Shown piece by piece: positions 53,488 to 63,131 of a stretch of 64,000 nt of DNA; position 1 is the stretch's first letter, and each line of letters opens with the position of its first letter. The position numbers were made by a program, and so were the translations under genes. The stretch is from assembly GCF_900129505.1 (NCBI RefSeq), contig NZ_LT670818.1:5861001-5925000 (forward strand). The letters are read 5' to 3'. The notes beneath the pieces are model-generated. The model was not told where the DNA came from and did not search any database. It worked only from the letters and a program-made list of their open reading frames with translations. Origin of the DNA: Bradyrhizobium erythrophlei (lineage in GTDB: Bacteria; Pseudomonadota; Alphaproteobacteria; Rhizobiales; Xanthobacteraceae).

Positions 53488-54471
53488 CTATCCAGCGCGG
53501 TCGCCTACGATGGCGAGTTTGTCCGGCCGGGGCTGTCTGCGCAGTGCGAGCCGCAGAGCCAGCCATATCCCGACGCTGAGCGCCGCGCCCGCCGTAAGCC
53601 CAAGAATCAAAATGATACGGGGGCCGGAAGGGAACAAGGTCTTTTCGGCCGCAACAAATGACTGCCCTGTGACGAATCTGACAGTATCATCGTCAGGTGG
53701 CCCGTTACGCAAGGCGGTCAAGCGATTTTGCAGAGTGTCGAGCCGCGTGTGCGCGAGAACGTAGCTCGGGTGACGTACACCGTATACCGAGGAAAGCTCA
53801 GTTAATTCTCCTTCAGCGACGGCCTGGGTATCAGCCAACTGTTGCAACATCTGGCCGCGGAGGTATTCCAAAGCAACCGCGTTGGCAAGCCTGGCGGCCC
53901 GTTCCGGATCTCCTGCTGTAGCCGCGACCGAGATCAAATAGGAGCGCGTCTCGCTAGTCACGGTGATCTTCCGCATCAGCTCGTTCACGGCAAGGTCGCG
54001 CTGCGAGGGTTCCACCGCCGCTAGTCCGAGCCCTGTTCGCATGATCGAGAACACGCGCCACACAATCGACTCACGCGCAAATTCAGGATCCTTATCGAGA
54101 CCGAGCCGAGCAACCACGGCGCTGGCCGTTGCACGCGAGCGAATGCCACGTATGGCACCGTCCACGAGCGCAACAGGGTCGATCGAGGCGATCGGTTGGA
54201 TTTTCGTCCCGGTGGTCCGCTCTTCACGGGTGAAATTGAGATGGATGGTGGCTGCACTCGTATAGCGTGGCCCGATCAGAACGAGAAAAATTGACGCGAA
54301 CAAAAGAGCCGCGAGAAGGATCCCCACAATAAGTAGCTTTTTATGCCAGAGAATTCCTAGCGTGTCGCGTGCGACCTCCTCGTAATAGGCTCGCAGAAGG
54401 GTGGCCTCATTCTCCTTTATCTTTAACTGCGCTGTCATTCTCGACTTTCCGGACTCCAGGGTTGTGGCCAT
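53488..54471 (-). CDS. Wzz/chain-length determinant family protein
   Basis: This 327-residue protein has a cytosolic start, membrane helix one (KLLIVGILLAALLFASIFLVLIG, about 45-67), a periplasmic region with helical, coiled-coil-like parts (EGELTELSSVYGVRHPSYVL), and a second helix near the C-terminus (IILILGLTAGAALSVGIWLAL). This is the Wzz / polysaccharide co-polymerase layout that sets chain length in Wzy-dependent assembly. It lacks a C-terminal tyrosine kinase domain. The start may be ATG 54471 or 54438. Confidence 0.83.
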   Translation of the reverse strand: MATTLESGKSRMTAQLKIKENEATLLRAYYEEVARDTLGILWHKKLLIVGILLAALLFASIFLVLIGPRYTSAATIHLNFTREERTTGTKIQPIASIDPVALVDGAIRGIRSRATASAVVARLGLDKDPEFARESIVWRVFSIMRTGLGLAAVEPSQRDLAVNELMRKITVTSETRSYLISVAATAGDPERAARLANAVALEYLRGQMLQQLADTQAVAEGELTELSSVYGVRHPSYVLAHTRLDTLQNRLTALRNGPPDDDTVRFVTGQSFVAAEKTLFPSGPRIILILGLTAGAALSVGIWLALRLALRRQPRPDKLAIVGDRAG

Positions 54472-54664
54472 GCGGCTTCCGCTACGAGGCCTGCGATCAA
54501 CGCAGGAGCTGCCCCAAACTCCCAGAGTGAACGCCGGATCAGGCACGATGAAAAGGATTCCAGTCGGGGTAATCCATAAGACCTATGCCGGCTGGCCCTC
54601 GGGCCGTTTCGCCCCGGTGCGCCTGGGGCACCGCGCGCGTCGATTGCATGAAGTCGACAGATCG

Positions 54665-57628
54665 CTAACGCACGAAAATCTTGAAGACAGCGGGGTCGAA
54701 TAGGCCGCGGAACAGATTTCTGGCCCGGCTCTCGTCCGCGGCTTGCAGAAGCTCCAGAAACAGAGTCGGGCCGCCGGGCCGCAGGGCTTTACCCTCTGCA
54801 CAGTGTTCGCATGACCCACCGTCCGGATGCACAAGCGAGTGTGCGATCTCGAGCAGGCCCCGCTGGTAAGGATGTCGAACGATCTGGCAGCCGAGGAGCC
54901 GGGCCTCACGGACACAATCGATATTGGCTGGGGCAAGGCTATGTGTGGCTGCGCGAAACATCGGCAGATCCCCTTCCGAGTCGCCGGCCGCGATCGTCTC
55001 GGCGTCGGGCCTCAAGACCCAATCGCGCAGGACCGACAAGCCTGTACCCTTGTCGACATCCTTGGCCACGATCGTCGTATCGATTGTGGTGTGATGGAAG
55101 GACAGCCGATCCAGCCCCAAGGATTTCATCAAATGATGCATGACGAGCGTCGGGAGCGGCGCCGGAGCGCCGCCCCCGATGCTGAACGAGCGCGCCGACT
55201 TCAAGAGAGAGGAGAGAAGGCCGCGCGGCTTGTCGTGGTAGGTGAAAGCCCGAACGGAATATTGATGGCGGTCATCGAGAAATACCCCGGGGAGCAGCCG
55301 CAAATGACTTCTCAGCTCGTCCAACTGGACCATAGCCTCGGGGTTGATGAGAATTCGCTCGCGCTGACCTACAGCGTCCCACAGATAGCTGCCGTGCTCG
55401 GCGACGCCTCCGGCCAAATGATAGGCGTGGCAGTAATCCTTCACTTCAGCGGCCGACCGGGCCGTGTTCAAGGCGACCGAGAATCCATGGGCGTTCAACA
55501 GAGACAGGGCCTCGATGCCGGCCGCCGAGGTGCATGGAAAGCCGAAGAGCCGACGGTCGAGCAGACCGTCGAGATCGAGCGCGACAAGCGGCGAACGCCA
55601 ATCCAGCGCTTGCGGCGGCCGACAAAAGCTGCCGCAATAGCGCGCGGTATGGACCGTGAGAAAATTCCAGGCGCTCATGAGTTGGTGATGGAATTCCTGC
55701 TGCCTGTCGGCGACAAGCGGCTTGCCGAAGAGGTGCTCTTGGGCCGTGTTCATTGCCCAAAAGCCTGCGAGCAATTTGTGCATGAAGAGCCGTTGCTCTA
55801 CGCCTGCGTCTTCCGACTGCTCGACATAGCGCCGGATCAGCCTGCTCTCCTCATCGGGTGAGAGTGCCAGGGTCAGGATGGTCTCCGCCAGGTCGTAGGC
55901 AGGATCGACCACGTTCAGCTCGGACTTGCCCATGCCGTGATGCTCGTAGTCGGTCTTGAGCAATCCCGGTGACCCGGTGATCCATTCGTCTCGCCCCATC
56001 TTGCCGTCAATGAGTGTGGGAAACGGACAAGGCTGCTCGCACAATCGCCGCTCGAGGCGTGGCTGCATCAGCGTGTCCGTGACAATCCGACCGTAGGCTC
56101 TGCTCAGCACCTTCTGTAGCAACCGAAAGCCGTTTTCGTCCCGTCGCAGACCCTTGCGCGATGCGGGGCCTGTTCCCAATCCGAGATGCCGGACTCTCGC
56201 AGCCACATAAGAGGCGGACCTGTCGATCCGCGCCTCGCGCGCCGTATGGTCGTCCTCCGCGATATGCATGTCCTGAGGCAGCGGGGACTGCGGCAGCCAT
56301 TCCATGTAGAGAATCCCGTCGCGCAACCCGAGGATCGGCGGAACAAAGCCAGAAAGCCGCTGTCCGGCCAGAAACGCGTGATAGCCAAGCCACCCCCAAC
56401 CGACGCTTTTTGCCAGGACGTACCGCGTTTCCTCCTGTCCTTGAGGCGTCTTCAAGTGAACTTCGTAAATCCGCTTAAGCCGGGTGCCGCGATCGCCGCG
56501 CGACGAATCCTGCAAGCGAGCGTTGAACTCCCCAGCGCTTTTGCTGGCGACAAGCCCTATGTTGGCGAAATTCTGATGCTGAAAGTACTCAGCCAATCGG
56601 CCTTCCACCAATCTCTGGTCGAGCAGGCGATGCTTATGCCATTGCTCAGCTTCGAGCGACACGACAAGATTCTCGGATAGAGGGCCGAAGCAGTCCCTTC
56701 TCGCCGGGTGAGCAGGGACGAGGGCTCTGAGCTTATCGGGGGCAAATCCGGCTCGGCGAGCCATATCGAGACCCAAGACGACCGTACCACCGGTGTGTGG
56801 CGCGTCGTCCACAATTAGGGCCGTGAAGCCCCGCTGGGCGCAACGCCGGAGTTCCTGACGCTCCCACCGCCCCAGTCCTTTGTTCGGCTGAACCGTCAGT
56901 GAGGACACCGTCTGATAGCCTTCAGTCTTGAGAAATGCTCGCAGCAGCGGAGCGAAATAGGAACCCGAGGTGCGCAACCCCAGGACCAGGATCGCTTCCG
57001 AGCGATTCGGGAAGCGCTGCGCAAAGCGTTGTCCGAGCGCGACCACATCGAAATGCGTCAGGTCGAGCCGGCGAAATGGGGTTGGGACACCGACGTGCTC
57101 GGTTTGCAAATCGGGTGGCAAAGGCGAAAGCAGAAGCTTAGCCAACTTGCTGCCTGTCTCAGCGAAGGGGGTCGGGTCAGAGAGTTGCCCAGCAACGACG
57201 ATTGTAAGAAAATCGTCCAGCCCTGCCCGCCAGCGCTCCCGCCAGCGACGTGCCTGCGCCCGATGGCGCTGCGGCAGGATACCCGTCAGTCTTTCCGTCG
57301 CCCATCTGGCGCTATGCCCAAGGCGTGTTGCGGCCAACGGCCTGGGCATGCGCAGGGTTGGCCCGCGCAGGTATTCGTCAACAGCGTTCAACAGGGCGCA
57401 GGACAGCAGAAATACGTTGTTGACGACCTCTCCGGCCCGCCAGTCATGCGGCACGGCCTTAAGTTTGTCGATCTCGCCGCGAAGGTGGTCGGTCGCTTCA
57501 AGGACCGTCGGAAACGGGTTCAGACACCAATTGTAGGCTTGATAAAATTCGCACTCGGTCGGCAGCAGACATTGTTGCGGCGGCACGGCATCGCGGACCT
57601 GGCGCAGGCGCTTTGTACTTACCAGCAC
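54665..57628 (-). CDS. Three-part protein: phosphoribosyltransferase, kinase-like and HAD phosphatase domains
   Basis: This protein has 987 residues. About 200-300 is a type I phosphoribosyltransferase fold (AILVLGLRTSGSYFAPLLRA, then the PRPP loop LIVDDAPHTGGTVV at 271-284). About 385-600 resembles a kinase/phosphotransferase fold (YVLAKSVGWGWL with a candidate Lys at 407, YMEWL at 441-445, LIDGKMGRDEWI at 539-550 where the HGD loop would be, and a Asp-rich KTDYEHHG...VDPAYDLAET). About 680-905 is a HAD type IIB phosphatase: DLDGLLD (685-691), NTARS (721-725), KDVDKGTGL (856-864) and GDSEGDLPM (882-890). It begins 10 bp after the glycosyltransferase stop in a polysaccharide operon. The reaction is unknown; sequential transfer of phosphoribose and dephosphorylation is my guess. 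Confidence 0.8.
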   Translation of the reverse strand: MLVSTKRLRQVRDAVPPQQCLLPTECEFYQAYNWCLNPFPTVLEATDHLRGEIDKLKAVPHDWRAGEVVNNVFLLSCALLNAVDEYLRGPTLRMPRPLAATRLGHSARWATERLTGILPQRHRAQARRWRERWRAGLDDFLTIVVAGQLSDPTPFAETGSKLAKLLLSPLPPDLQTEHVGVPTPFRRLDLTHFDVVALGQRFAQRFPNRSEAILVLGLRTSGSYFAPLLRAFLKTEGYQTVSSLTVQPNKGLGRWERQELRRCAQRGFTALIVDDAPHTGGTVVLGLDMARRAGFAPDKLRALVPAHPARRDCFGPLSENLVVSLEAEQWHKHRLLDQRLVEGRLAEYFQHQNFANIGLVASKSAGEFNARLQDSSRGDRGTRLKRIYEVHLKTPQGQEETRYVLAKSVGWGWLGYHAFLAGQRLSGFVPPILGLRDGILYMEWLPQSPLPQDMHIAEDDHTAREARIDRSASYVAARVRHLGLGTGPASRKGLRRDENGFRLLQKVLSRAYGRIVTDTLMQPRLERRLCEQPCPFPTLIDGKMGRDEWITGSPGLLKTDYEHHGMGKSELNVVDPAYDLAETILTLALSPDEESRLIRRYVEQSEDAGVEQRLFMHKLLAGFWAMNTAQEHLFGKPLVADRQQEFHHQLMSAWNFLTVHTARYCGSFCRPPQALDWRSPLVALDLDGLLDRRLFGFPCTSAAGIEALSLLNAHGFSVALNTARSAAEVKDYCHAYHLAGGVAEHGSYLWDAVGQRERILINPEAMVQLDELRSHLRLLPGVFLDDRHQYSVRAFTYHDKPRGLLSSLLKSARSFSIGGGAPAPLPTLVMHHLMKSLGLDRLSFHHTTIDTTIVAKDVDKGTGLSVLRDWVLRPDAETIAAGDSEGDLPMFRAATHSLAPANIDCVREARLLGCQIVRHPYQRGLLEIAHSLVHPDGGSCEHCAEGKALRPGGPTLFLELLQAADESRARNLFRGLFDPAVFKIFVR

Positions 57629-57638
57629 GCGTAGCTCC

Positions 57639-58850
57639 TTAAGAGTGGGGGTGCGCGATCAATGGGGCAGCGCGCTCAACTTGGTCGCGACCCCTGAGAG
57701 CTTGCTCGTAGATCGCCATGAGAGCCTTGTGGTTGGCGTCCGCGGTGAAGTTCCGGTCAAATTCCAGACGTGCGGCTCGTCGCATCCGCGCCAGTTCCAG
57801 CGGATCCGCCAGAATTTGTCGCACCTTCGCAGCCAGGTCGACGGGGTCCCCCGGTCTAAAATGAAGCCCGGTGCGTCCGTCGTCGACGATTGCGGCCATT
57901 GCCCCCAATTTTGGAACGATTACCGGCGTCCCTTTGGCGAACGCCTCCACGATCGTCATGGAAAAATTTTCGTAGCAACGGGACGGCAATACCAGAAACA
58001 TCGCCTCTCCGACCAATCCATAGACCGCCTCGCGCGATACATGCCCTAACCATTGGATTGAGGAATCCTTCGTCGCGGCATCCTGTACCGCCGTCGCCAT
58101 TGGACCATCGCCGAGGAGCTTCAGCGACACATCGCCGCCGAGATAACGCCAAGCCTTGAGGAGCGTGTCTAGGCCTTTCTCCGCTGACAATCGACCGACG
58201 AATACCGCGTGGCCACCCTTTCCCTTACCCGCGCCAGGATCGGGATAGGCGAAGTTGGGTTTGATTGCGATCTTGTCTGCGGGCAGGCCCCCTTCGACGA
58301 GCTTGCGTCGACCGAATTCGGTGAGAGCGATATACATGTCGACTGCCGTCGACCAGGTTCCTAGAACTCGGTGCGTCGCGAGCATCGTAGCGACAGTGGT
58401 GCTGGCGGCACGGCTGCCTCGGTAGCACCTGTGCACAATGCCAGGCCAAGGAACCAGCTTTCCAAGACAGTTTTCGCAGACCTCGCCATCGCGAAGAAGA
58501 AGACCGTTAGCGCAGAGAAGGCGAAAGTTGTGCAAGGTCTGCACCACACGAACATTTTCAGCCCGTGCGGCGTAGTAGGCGGCTGGCGAGATTAGTGGAA
58601 ACGTGTTGTGGAAATGAGCAATTTGTACACGGTGCGCTCGGAGCAATTTTCTAAGCTCCCGGTACGCTGAGTGATTCCAGATCGTTCGTGATGCAAGCCG
58701 AATGCGATTCATCCCATTAATCGAGTCATTGTGTAGACAGTATTGCGTCACCTCATGCCCATGCGCTCTGAGCGTCGCAACCTCGGCCGCTACGCACTGA
58801 TCCTCGCCGCCTGGCTGCTGGTAGAAGTTGTGCGCCACCAGAATGTTCAT
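57639..58850 (-). CDS. GT4-type glycosyltransferase
   Basis: This 403-residue protein is a GT-B-fold transferase: N-terminal MNILVAHNFYQQPGGEDQCV, VQTLHNFRLLCANG with the Cys-rich VCENCLGKLVPW segment often seen in this subfamily, and C-terminal HAVFVGRLSAEKGLDTLL and NFSMTIVEAFAKGTPVI with the E(x7)E-type site. It adds a sugar to a growing lipid-linked unit. I chose ATG 58850 over ATG 58898. It is directly followed by the three-part protein gene. Confidence 0.88.
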   Translation of the reverse strand: MNILVAHNFYQQPGGEDQCVAAEVATLRAHGHEVTQYCLHNDSINGMNRIRLASRTIWNHSAYRELRKLLRAHRVQIAHFHNTFPLISPAAYYAARAENVRVVQTLHNFRLLCANGLLLRDGEVCENCLGKLVPWPGIVHRCYRGSRAASTTVATMLATHRVLGTWSTAVDMYIALTEFGRRKLVEGGLPADKIAIKPNFAYPDPGAGKGKGGHAVFVGRLSAEKGLDTLLKAWRYLGGDVSLKLLGDGPMATAVQDAATKDSSIQWLGHVSREAVYGLVGEAMFLVLPSRCYENFSMTIVEAFAKGTPVIVPKLGAMAAIVDDGRTGLHFRPGDPVDLAAKVRQILADPLELARMRRAARLEFDRNFTADANHKALMAIYEQALRGRDQVERAAPLIAHPHS

Positions 58851-58927
58851 CGCAATGAACTCCCAACTCGGACGAAGTCGACCTTGAGCAAGCCGCATCC
58901 GCTATACGATCGTTCTAAACCGCCTTT

Positions 58928-59764
58928 TCACAGTTCGCTTCGGATCGCGTTTACTTTTGGTGCCGTTTCTTCAACATGCGCGCTCGCCGACAATGCGCGT
59001 TGACAAATCTGTCCGTTGGTGAGTGAGGGTGCTTGGCTTGCGAATTCACTCATGTATCGCAAGGCTTCATCCAAACGATGCCACTGCTCGGTTTCCTGCA
59101 GCTCCCATGAATGTCCCCACAGATGGAACACGCCGCCGTATCTGAGGGATTCGTGCAGCAAGGATCGCGCCAACGCAGGCCAATCAGTCGAACGACCACG
59201 AGTCGTAAGCCGCAAGAGGTTCTTGAGGGCTAACCGCTTGACCGCGTTCTTCGCGAACGCAAGGGAGCCGTGCGGATAGGCTTGGATCGTGGTCGGCAGC
59301 AGCATGATCCCCGCATTCTTGCGTGGGAAGTCGAGCGACAATAATTCGACGTTGCGCACACCGAGATAACCTGCCTTTCGAGCTATGTCCAAGTGCCTAT
59401 TTGTGTATTTGCCTTTCGGCGGACAAAACATCAGGCATGGCAGGCCGGTATTGCTTTCGAGCCACGATTTAGATCCGGCAATCTCTTGCCACGCCTTCTG
59501 CTCGGTGGCCTCGGTCAGGACAGCGTGATGCAGGGTATGTGCACCAATTTCGAAAGCGAGACTGAGCTCCCGGATCTGGGCTGCCGGCATCGTCTCATTC
59601 TCGGCGGTCATCGGGATGTAAAATGTGCCGCGCAAACCATGCTTCGAGAGCAGCTCGGCCACACGCAAATCCAGCGGATGGCCGTCGTCCCAACTGGTCG
59701 TGATGAAGGTCGCCGGTTTCACGATCGTCTTTCCATCTATTGCGCTCCGAGCAGAAATCGTCAC
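58928..59764 (-). CDS. Polysaccharide deacetylase family protein
   Basis: This 278-residue NodB-fold protein has the metal site D26-D27 in ITTSWDDGHP and GAHTLHH (His76 and His79/80), plus CPPKGKYTNRHL for the third motif. Family members remove acetyl groups from N-acetylated sugars. No signal peptide is evident, so it probably acts in the cytoplasm on nucleotide sugars or lipid-linked units. It starts 16 bp after the flippase-kinase stop, indicating one operon. Confidence 0.88.
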   Translation of the reverse strand: MTISARSAIDGKTIVKPATFITTSWDDGHPLDLRVAELLSKHGLRGTFYIPMTAENETMPAAQIRELSLAFEIGAHTLHHAVLTEATEQKAWQEIAGSKSWLESNTGLPCLMFCPPKGKYTNRHLDIARKAGYLGVRNVELLSLDFPRKNAGIMLLPTTIQAYPHGSLAFAKNAVKRLALKNLLRLTTRGRSTDWPALARSLLHESLRYGGVFHLWGHSWELQETEQWHRLDEALRYMSEFASQAPSLTNGQICQRALSASAHVEETAPKVNAIRSEL

Positions 59765-59780
59765 ATCGTTTCGGAATTCC

Positions 59781-62120
59781 TCAATTGGTTCGATCGAGGT
59801 GAGACAATTGAGCTCTCAGCCTCAGAAGTATTGCATCTATACGACGGGCGGCGATCTTTTTGACTATCATGCGCCACAGCTCAAGCGATGACGACGAGCA
59901 CAGCGCCTTGAGGTGTACCCGAGCGCACGCCTCAATTTCGTCCAGCAACCGCTGTTTCTCTTCGAATGAACCGATCGTCTCGATGAATGCTCGTAGGATG
60001 CTCTCGGCGAACAATTTCTGGCGCAAGCGGGCTTTGGGATTACCGACAGTGCTCTTCACCCTCACTCCCGTGTCATACAGCATGTATGCCAGGTCGTGTG
60101 ATGCCGGATACCAGCGTCGAGGGACGTCATCGCCAAGAAGAAAGGAATTCGTCCGCGGGCCGAGGTCGACGAAGGAGAGGCTTCTGTTGGCGATATCGCA
60201 GAGGGTGTTGTCGAAGTTGAGGTCTCCGTGAAGTTGCCCGACTGACCAACACCTCTCCATCGCGGCGACGATTGCGCGTGGGGCGGTATCCAATACTTCC
60301 GTTGTCATATTGTCGGCGTCACACAGGAGTGAGGTGAGCGGTCTTCCCGGTACCATGGTCATCACCAGCGCGAGCGGTGACGCACAGACATACAGCGGCG
60401 CGGGGGTAGAAATCGTCCAGCCATTGATGGTGCGACCGTCCACCACTGCATGGAATCGAGAGAGCGCCTCAAGCTGCGTGCGCACCAGCTCGACATTTGG
60501 CGCTGCGGATGGTTTGTACAACTTGATCACCAAACTGCGGTATGCTTGCCAGACCGGCTGCTGGCTCTGCGATGTGACAGCATAAACAATCGCCTGGACA
60601 CCCTCATCAAGCTGTTGAACTACCCAGCCGCTGTCTATGGAGCTTTGGGTGAACTGCTGGACCACCCGGGTCGCCATCGCTGAATTGGAATTCGAGCCAA
60701 TCTGCGTGGGACTTGCATTTAGGTCAAAGTGCGGTACGAGCGCTAAGAACGCTACCCACCGACCCACCGACCCGGCCACGTTACCCGCCAAGAAACCGTA
60801 AGCGGCTCCCAACAGGCCCCACTCGATCATCAATAGCCAGACGAGAACCCCGGTGATAACGGCCCCAACTAAACCGGCCCAGACGATTGCACGAGCGCGC
60901 TCCATGCTTGCCAGCGCGACGGAAGCTGGATTACCTACGGCCGACGCGAGCAGCGCTACGGCGAGAACGGCGACGGTGCGACCCTGTCCCTCGTACTCCT
61001 TCCCGGGATAGAGCAAACGCATCACGTCGTCGCCGACGAACAGGGCCACTATGCAGAACAAGGTCATTGCCGCACCGAGTAAAAGCGCGTCATGAACCAT
61101 CTGACGCCGCAGCAGTGCGCCGCCCCCCTCCTTCAACGCCAAAACTGCTCTTGGCGTCATGATATTGCTAATCCCCGTGATCAGGGGGTTTGCAAACATC
61201 ACGACGCTCATGCACGCGGCGAAGACACCTGTCGCGATCGTGCCGACGACCAGGGCCAACAGCCAGTAAGTTATGTATCCCTGCACGGACACGGTGATCT
61301 GGCCGGCGAAAAGCCATCTGCCCAAGCCCCAACTTTGTCTCGCTGTTGTCAGCACCTGAGTCCAGCGGAACGCAAATTTGCCGCGGGAGAAGCACAGCCA
61401 TATGATCGACGTGGAGGCGCAGGCAAAGCCAAGCGCGGCACAGGCGGTAGCGCCGGACATCCGCCCGACCCAGCCTATCCAGCAGAGTCCGGCCAGCTGG
61501 ATCGTCGCTACCGCCGAATCCAGGATCAGAGCTTGGCCGGTGTGCAGGTGCGCCAAGGAGAACTTGCGACCGAATTCCCGCAAAAGTGCGAAAGGCAGCA
61601 CCCCCGCCAGCGTCCAGGTCATTGCGCGGAGCCGCGGATCTGCGCCAGTTGCGGAAAGAGCCAACGCGATCACGAGCAGGATGACAATGCCGAGCGCCGA
61701 CAATAGAGCGCTGTGTGTCAGCGAGCTGCCCGCATGTTCAGCTGGAGTTCCCCGAGCGCGGTGCTGTTGGATCGTATAGGGCAGTGAGATCAGCGATTCC
61801 TGGATGGAAAGCGACGATACCAGCAGAGAGATTCCGATCGAGTAAAGTCCGAGTTCGTTTGGAACAGTCCAGCGCGCGATCACTACCGTTGTCAGAAAAC
61901 TGGCAGCGCTGACTACCGCCTGATCTGCGAGCGCCAAGGCGTGCGTTCCCCAAGTTCCCCAGGCGGTGCGCAGTAGCGTGACCCACCGCCATCTCATCTC
62001 TTCTTGAGCTGTGCACGGGTCAGCAGTTATAGCGACACATCTCTGCCCGAACGGCGGCGCCGACGATTGGGCCGGTGCTCTTTCCGTGATCGGCAAGCTG
62101 CTTTTCAAATCGTAGTCCAA
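59781..62120 (-). CDS. Wzx-type flippase fused to a kinase-like domain
   Basis: This protein has 779 residues. About 60-470 has roughly 12 hydrophobic segments of the MOP/Wzx polysaccharide flippase type (ALALADQAVVSAASFLTTVV, ANPLITGISNIMTPRAVLAL). About 500-760 is cytosolic and kinase-like: LVIKLYKPS with Lys533, a catalytic loop GQLHGDLNFDNTLCD (HGDxxxxN, 631-638) and SFVDLGPR with a metal-binding Asp652. The domain resembles lipopolysaccharide/Kdo-type and aminoglycoside phosphotransferase kinases. Flippases rarely carry a kinase. It may phosphorylate the sugar, the lipid carrier or a regulator while the unit is flipped. The link to both domains is seen directly in one uninterrupted frame. 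Confidence 0.85.
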   Translation of the reverse strand: MDYDLKSSLPITERAPAQSSAPPFGQRCVAITADPCTAQEEMRWRWVTLLRTAWGTWGTHALALADQAVVSAASFLTTVVIARWTVPNELGLYSIGISLLVSSLSIQESLISLPYTIQQHRARGTPAEHAGSSLTHSALLSALGIVILLVIALALSATGADPRLRAMTWTLAGVLPFALLREFGRKFSLAHLHTGQALILDSAVATIQLAGLCWIGWVGRMSGATACAALGFACASTSIIWLCFSRGKFAFRWTQVLTTARQSWGLGRWLFAGQITVSVQGYITYWLLALVVGTIATGVFAACMSVVMFANPLITGISNIMTPRAVLALKEGGGALLRRQMVHDALLLGAAMTLFCIVALFVGDDVMRLLYPGKEYEGQGRTVAVLAVALLASAVGNPASVALASMERARAIVWAGLVGAVITGVLVWLLMIEWGLLGAAYGFLAGNVAGSVGRWVAFLALVPHFDLNASPTQIGSNSNSAMATRVVQQFTQSSIDSGWVVQQLDEGVQAIVYAVTSQSQQPVWQAYRSLVIKLYKPSAAPNVELVRTQLEALSRFHAVVDGRTINGWTISTPAPLYVCASPLALVMTMVPGRPLTSLLCDADNMTTEVLDTAPRAIVAAMERCWSVGQLHGDLNFDNTLCDIANRSLSFVDLGPRTNSFLLGDDVPRRWYPASHDLAYMLYDTGVRVKSTVGNPKARLRQKLFAESILRAFIETIGSFEEKQRLLDEIEACARVHLKALCSSSSLELWRMIVKKIAARRIDAILLRLRAQLSHLDRTN

Positions 62121-62300
62121 CGCTCCTCCTTCCCGCGTGGTGTTTCTCGGGTGCCATAAGGTGCGTGATCGAAACCAACGACGTTGGGCGTCAACGGCGG
62201 GCGCATTTAGCCGTCATGCGAGCGGTGGAGGGACACGGCAATCGTTCTGCGTGCTGTCCTTGGATGGCCGTAGCGGTGCATGGACATTCCGGGCAACCTC
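62121..62300. other. 180-bp gap within the polysaccharide gene run
   Basis: No gene or clear hairpin was seen. As the genes on both sides point the same way, it may hold an internal promoter for the flippase-kinase unit. Confidence 0.4.
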
Positions 62301-63131
62301 CTATTTGCGAGATGGTGCCCCGACGGGCGCTTGTTTGGAGCGCCGGATGCCGCGGCGCGCGAGATCACCGACAGCGAGAATAATGAAGCCGGGCACGCTG
62401 TAGGCGTAGCGGCGCCACAGGCGCCGCGGTTCCGAGCACAGCCGAAACAGCCACTCCAGCCCGTTTCGCTGTATCCAGCGTGGCGCCTGACGTTTCGTTC
62501 CTGCCAGGAAGTCGAACGCAGCCCCGACGCCGATCATGACCGGGGCCTCGATGCGTCCGAGATGCCGCGCCATCCAGAATTCCTGCTTGGGCGTGCTCAG
62601 CCCCACCCAAATGATGTCAGGTCGAGCCATATTGATGGCGTCAATGTCGGCCTGATCCTCGTCGGGCGTCAACTCGCGGAAGGGAGGGCAGAGCGTGCCC
62701 GCCACCTCGAGGTTGGGATGAGCATTCATCAGGACCTGCTTCAGCTTGTCGGCCACACCTTCTGCACCCCCGTAGTAGAATTGCCGGTAGCCACGCAGGC
62801 TCGAGACGGCCGTCATTTTCCGCATCAGATCGGGGCCATACACGCGGTCCACATTCCCCTTGCCGAGAAGGCGTAAGAGCCAAACCAAGGGCATGCCGTC
62901 AGGCGTTACCATGCCGGCTTCGTTGTGAATGCTGCGCAGGCGCTGGTCGCGCCGGCTCTCCATGACGCCGTGGACGTCGCGGATGCAGACGTAATTGCGG
63001 CTGCGCTCGCTGATCCAGCGCTCAATCGTTGCGATAGCGTCGTCCAGGTTGATGGGACTGACACCGACACCAAGAATGTCGACCCGGTCGTCGCGGATTG
63101 GGCCGGCGGACCTTAACTGGCGACTTTCCAT
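62301..63131 (-). CDS. WecG/TagA/CpsF family glycosyltransferase (GT26)
   Basis: This 276-residue protein reads [45 protein letters not shown] and [20 protein letters not shown], the canonical GT26 motifs. It likely adds the second sugar to undecaprenyl-linked units, as WecG and TagA do. Its ATG overlaps the stop of the epimerase gene by 19 bases, so the two are translationally coupled. Confidence 0.92.
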   Translation of the reverse strand: MESRQLRSAGPIRDDRVDILGVGVSPINLDDAIATIERWISERSRNYVCIRDVHGVMESRRDQRLRSIHNEAGMVTPDGMPLVWLLRLLGKGNVDRVYGPDLMRKMTAVSSLRGYRQFYYGGAEGVADKLKQVLMNAHPNLEVAGTLCPPFRELTPDEDQADIDAINMARPDIIWVGLSTPKQEFWMARHLGRIEAPVMIGVGAAFDFLAGTKRQAPRWIQRNGLEWLFRLCSEPRRLWRRYAYSVPGFIILAVGDLARRGIRRSKQAPVGAPSRK

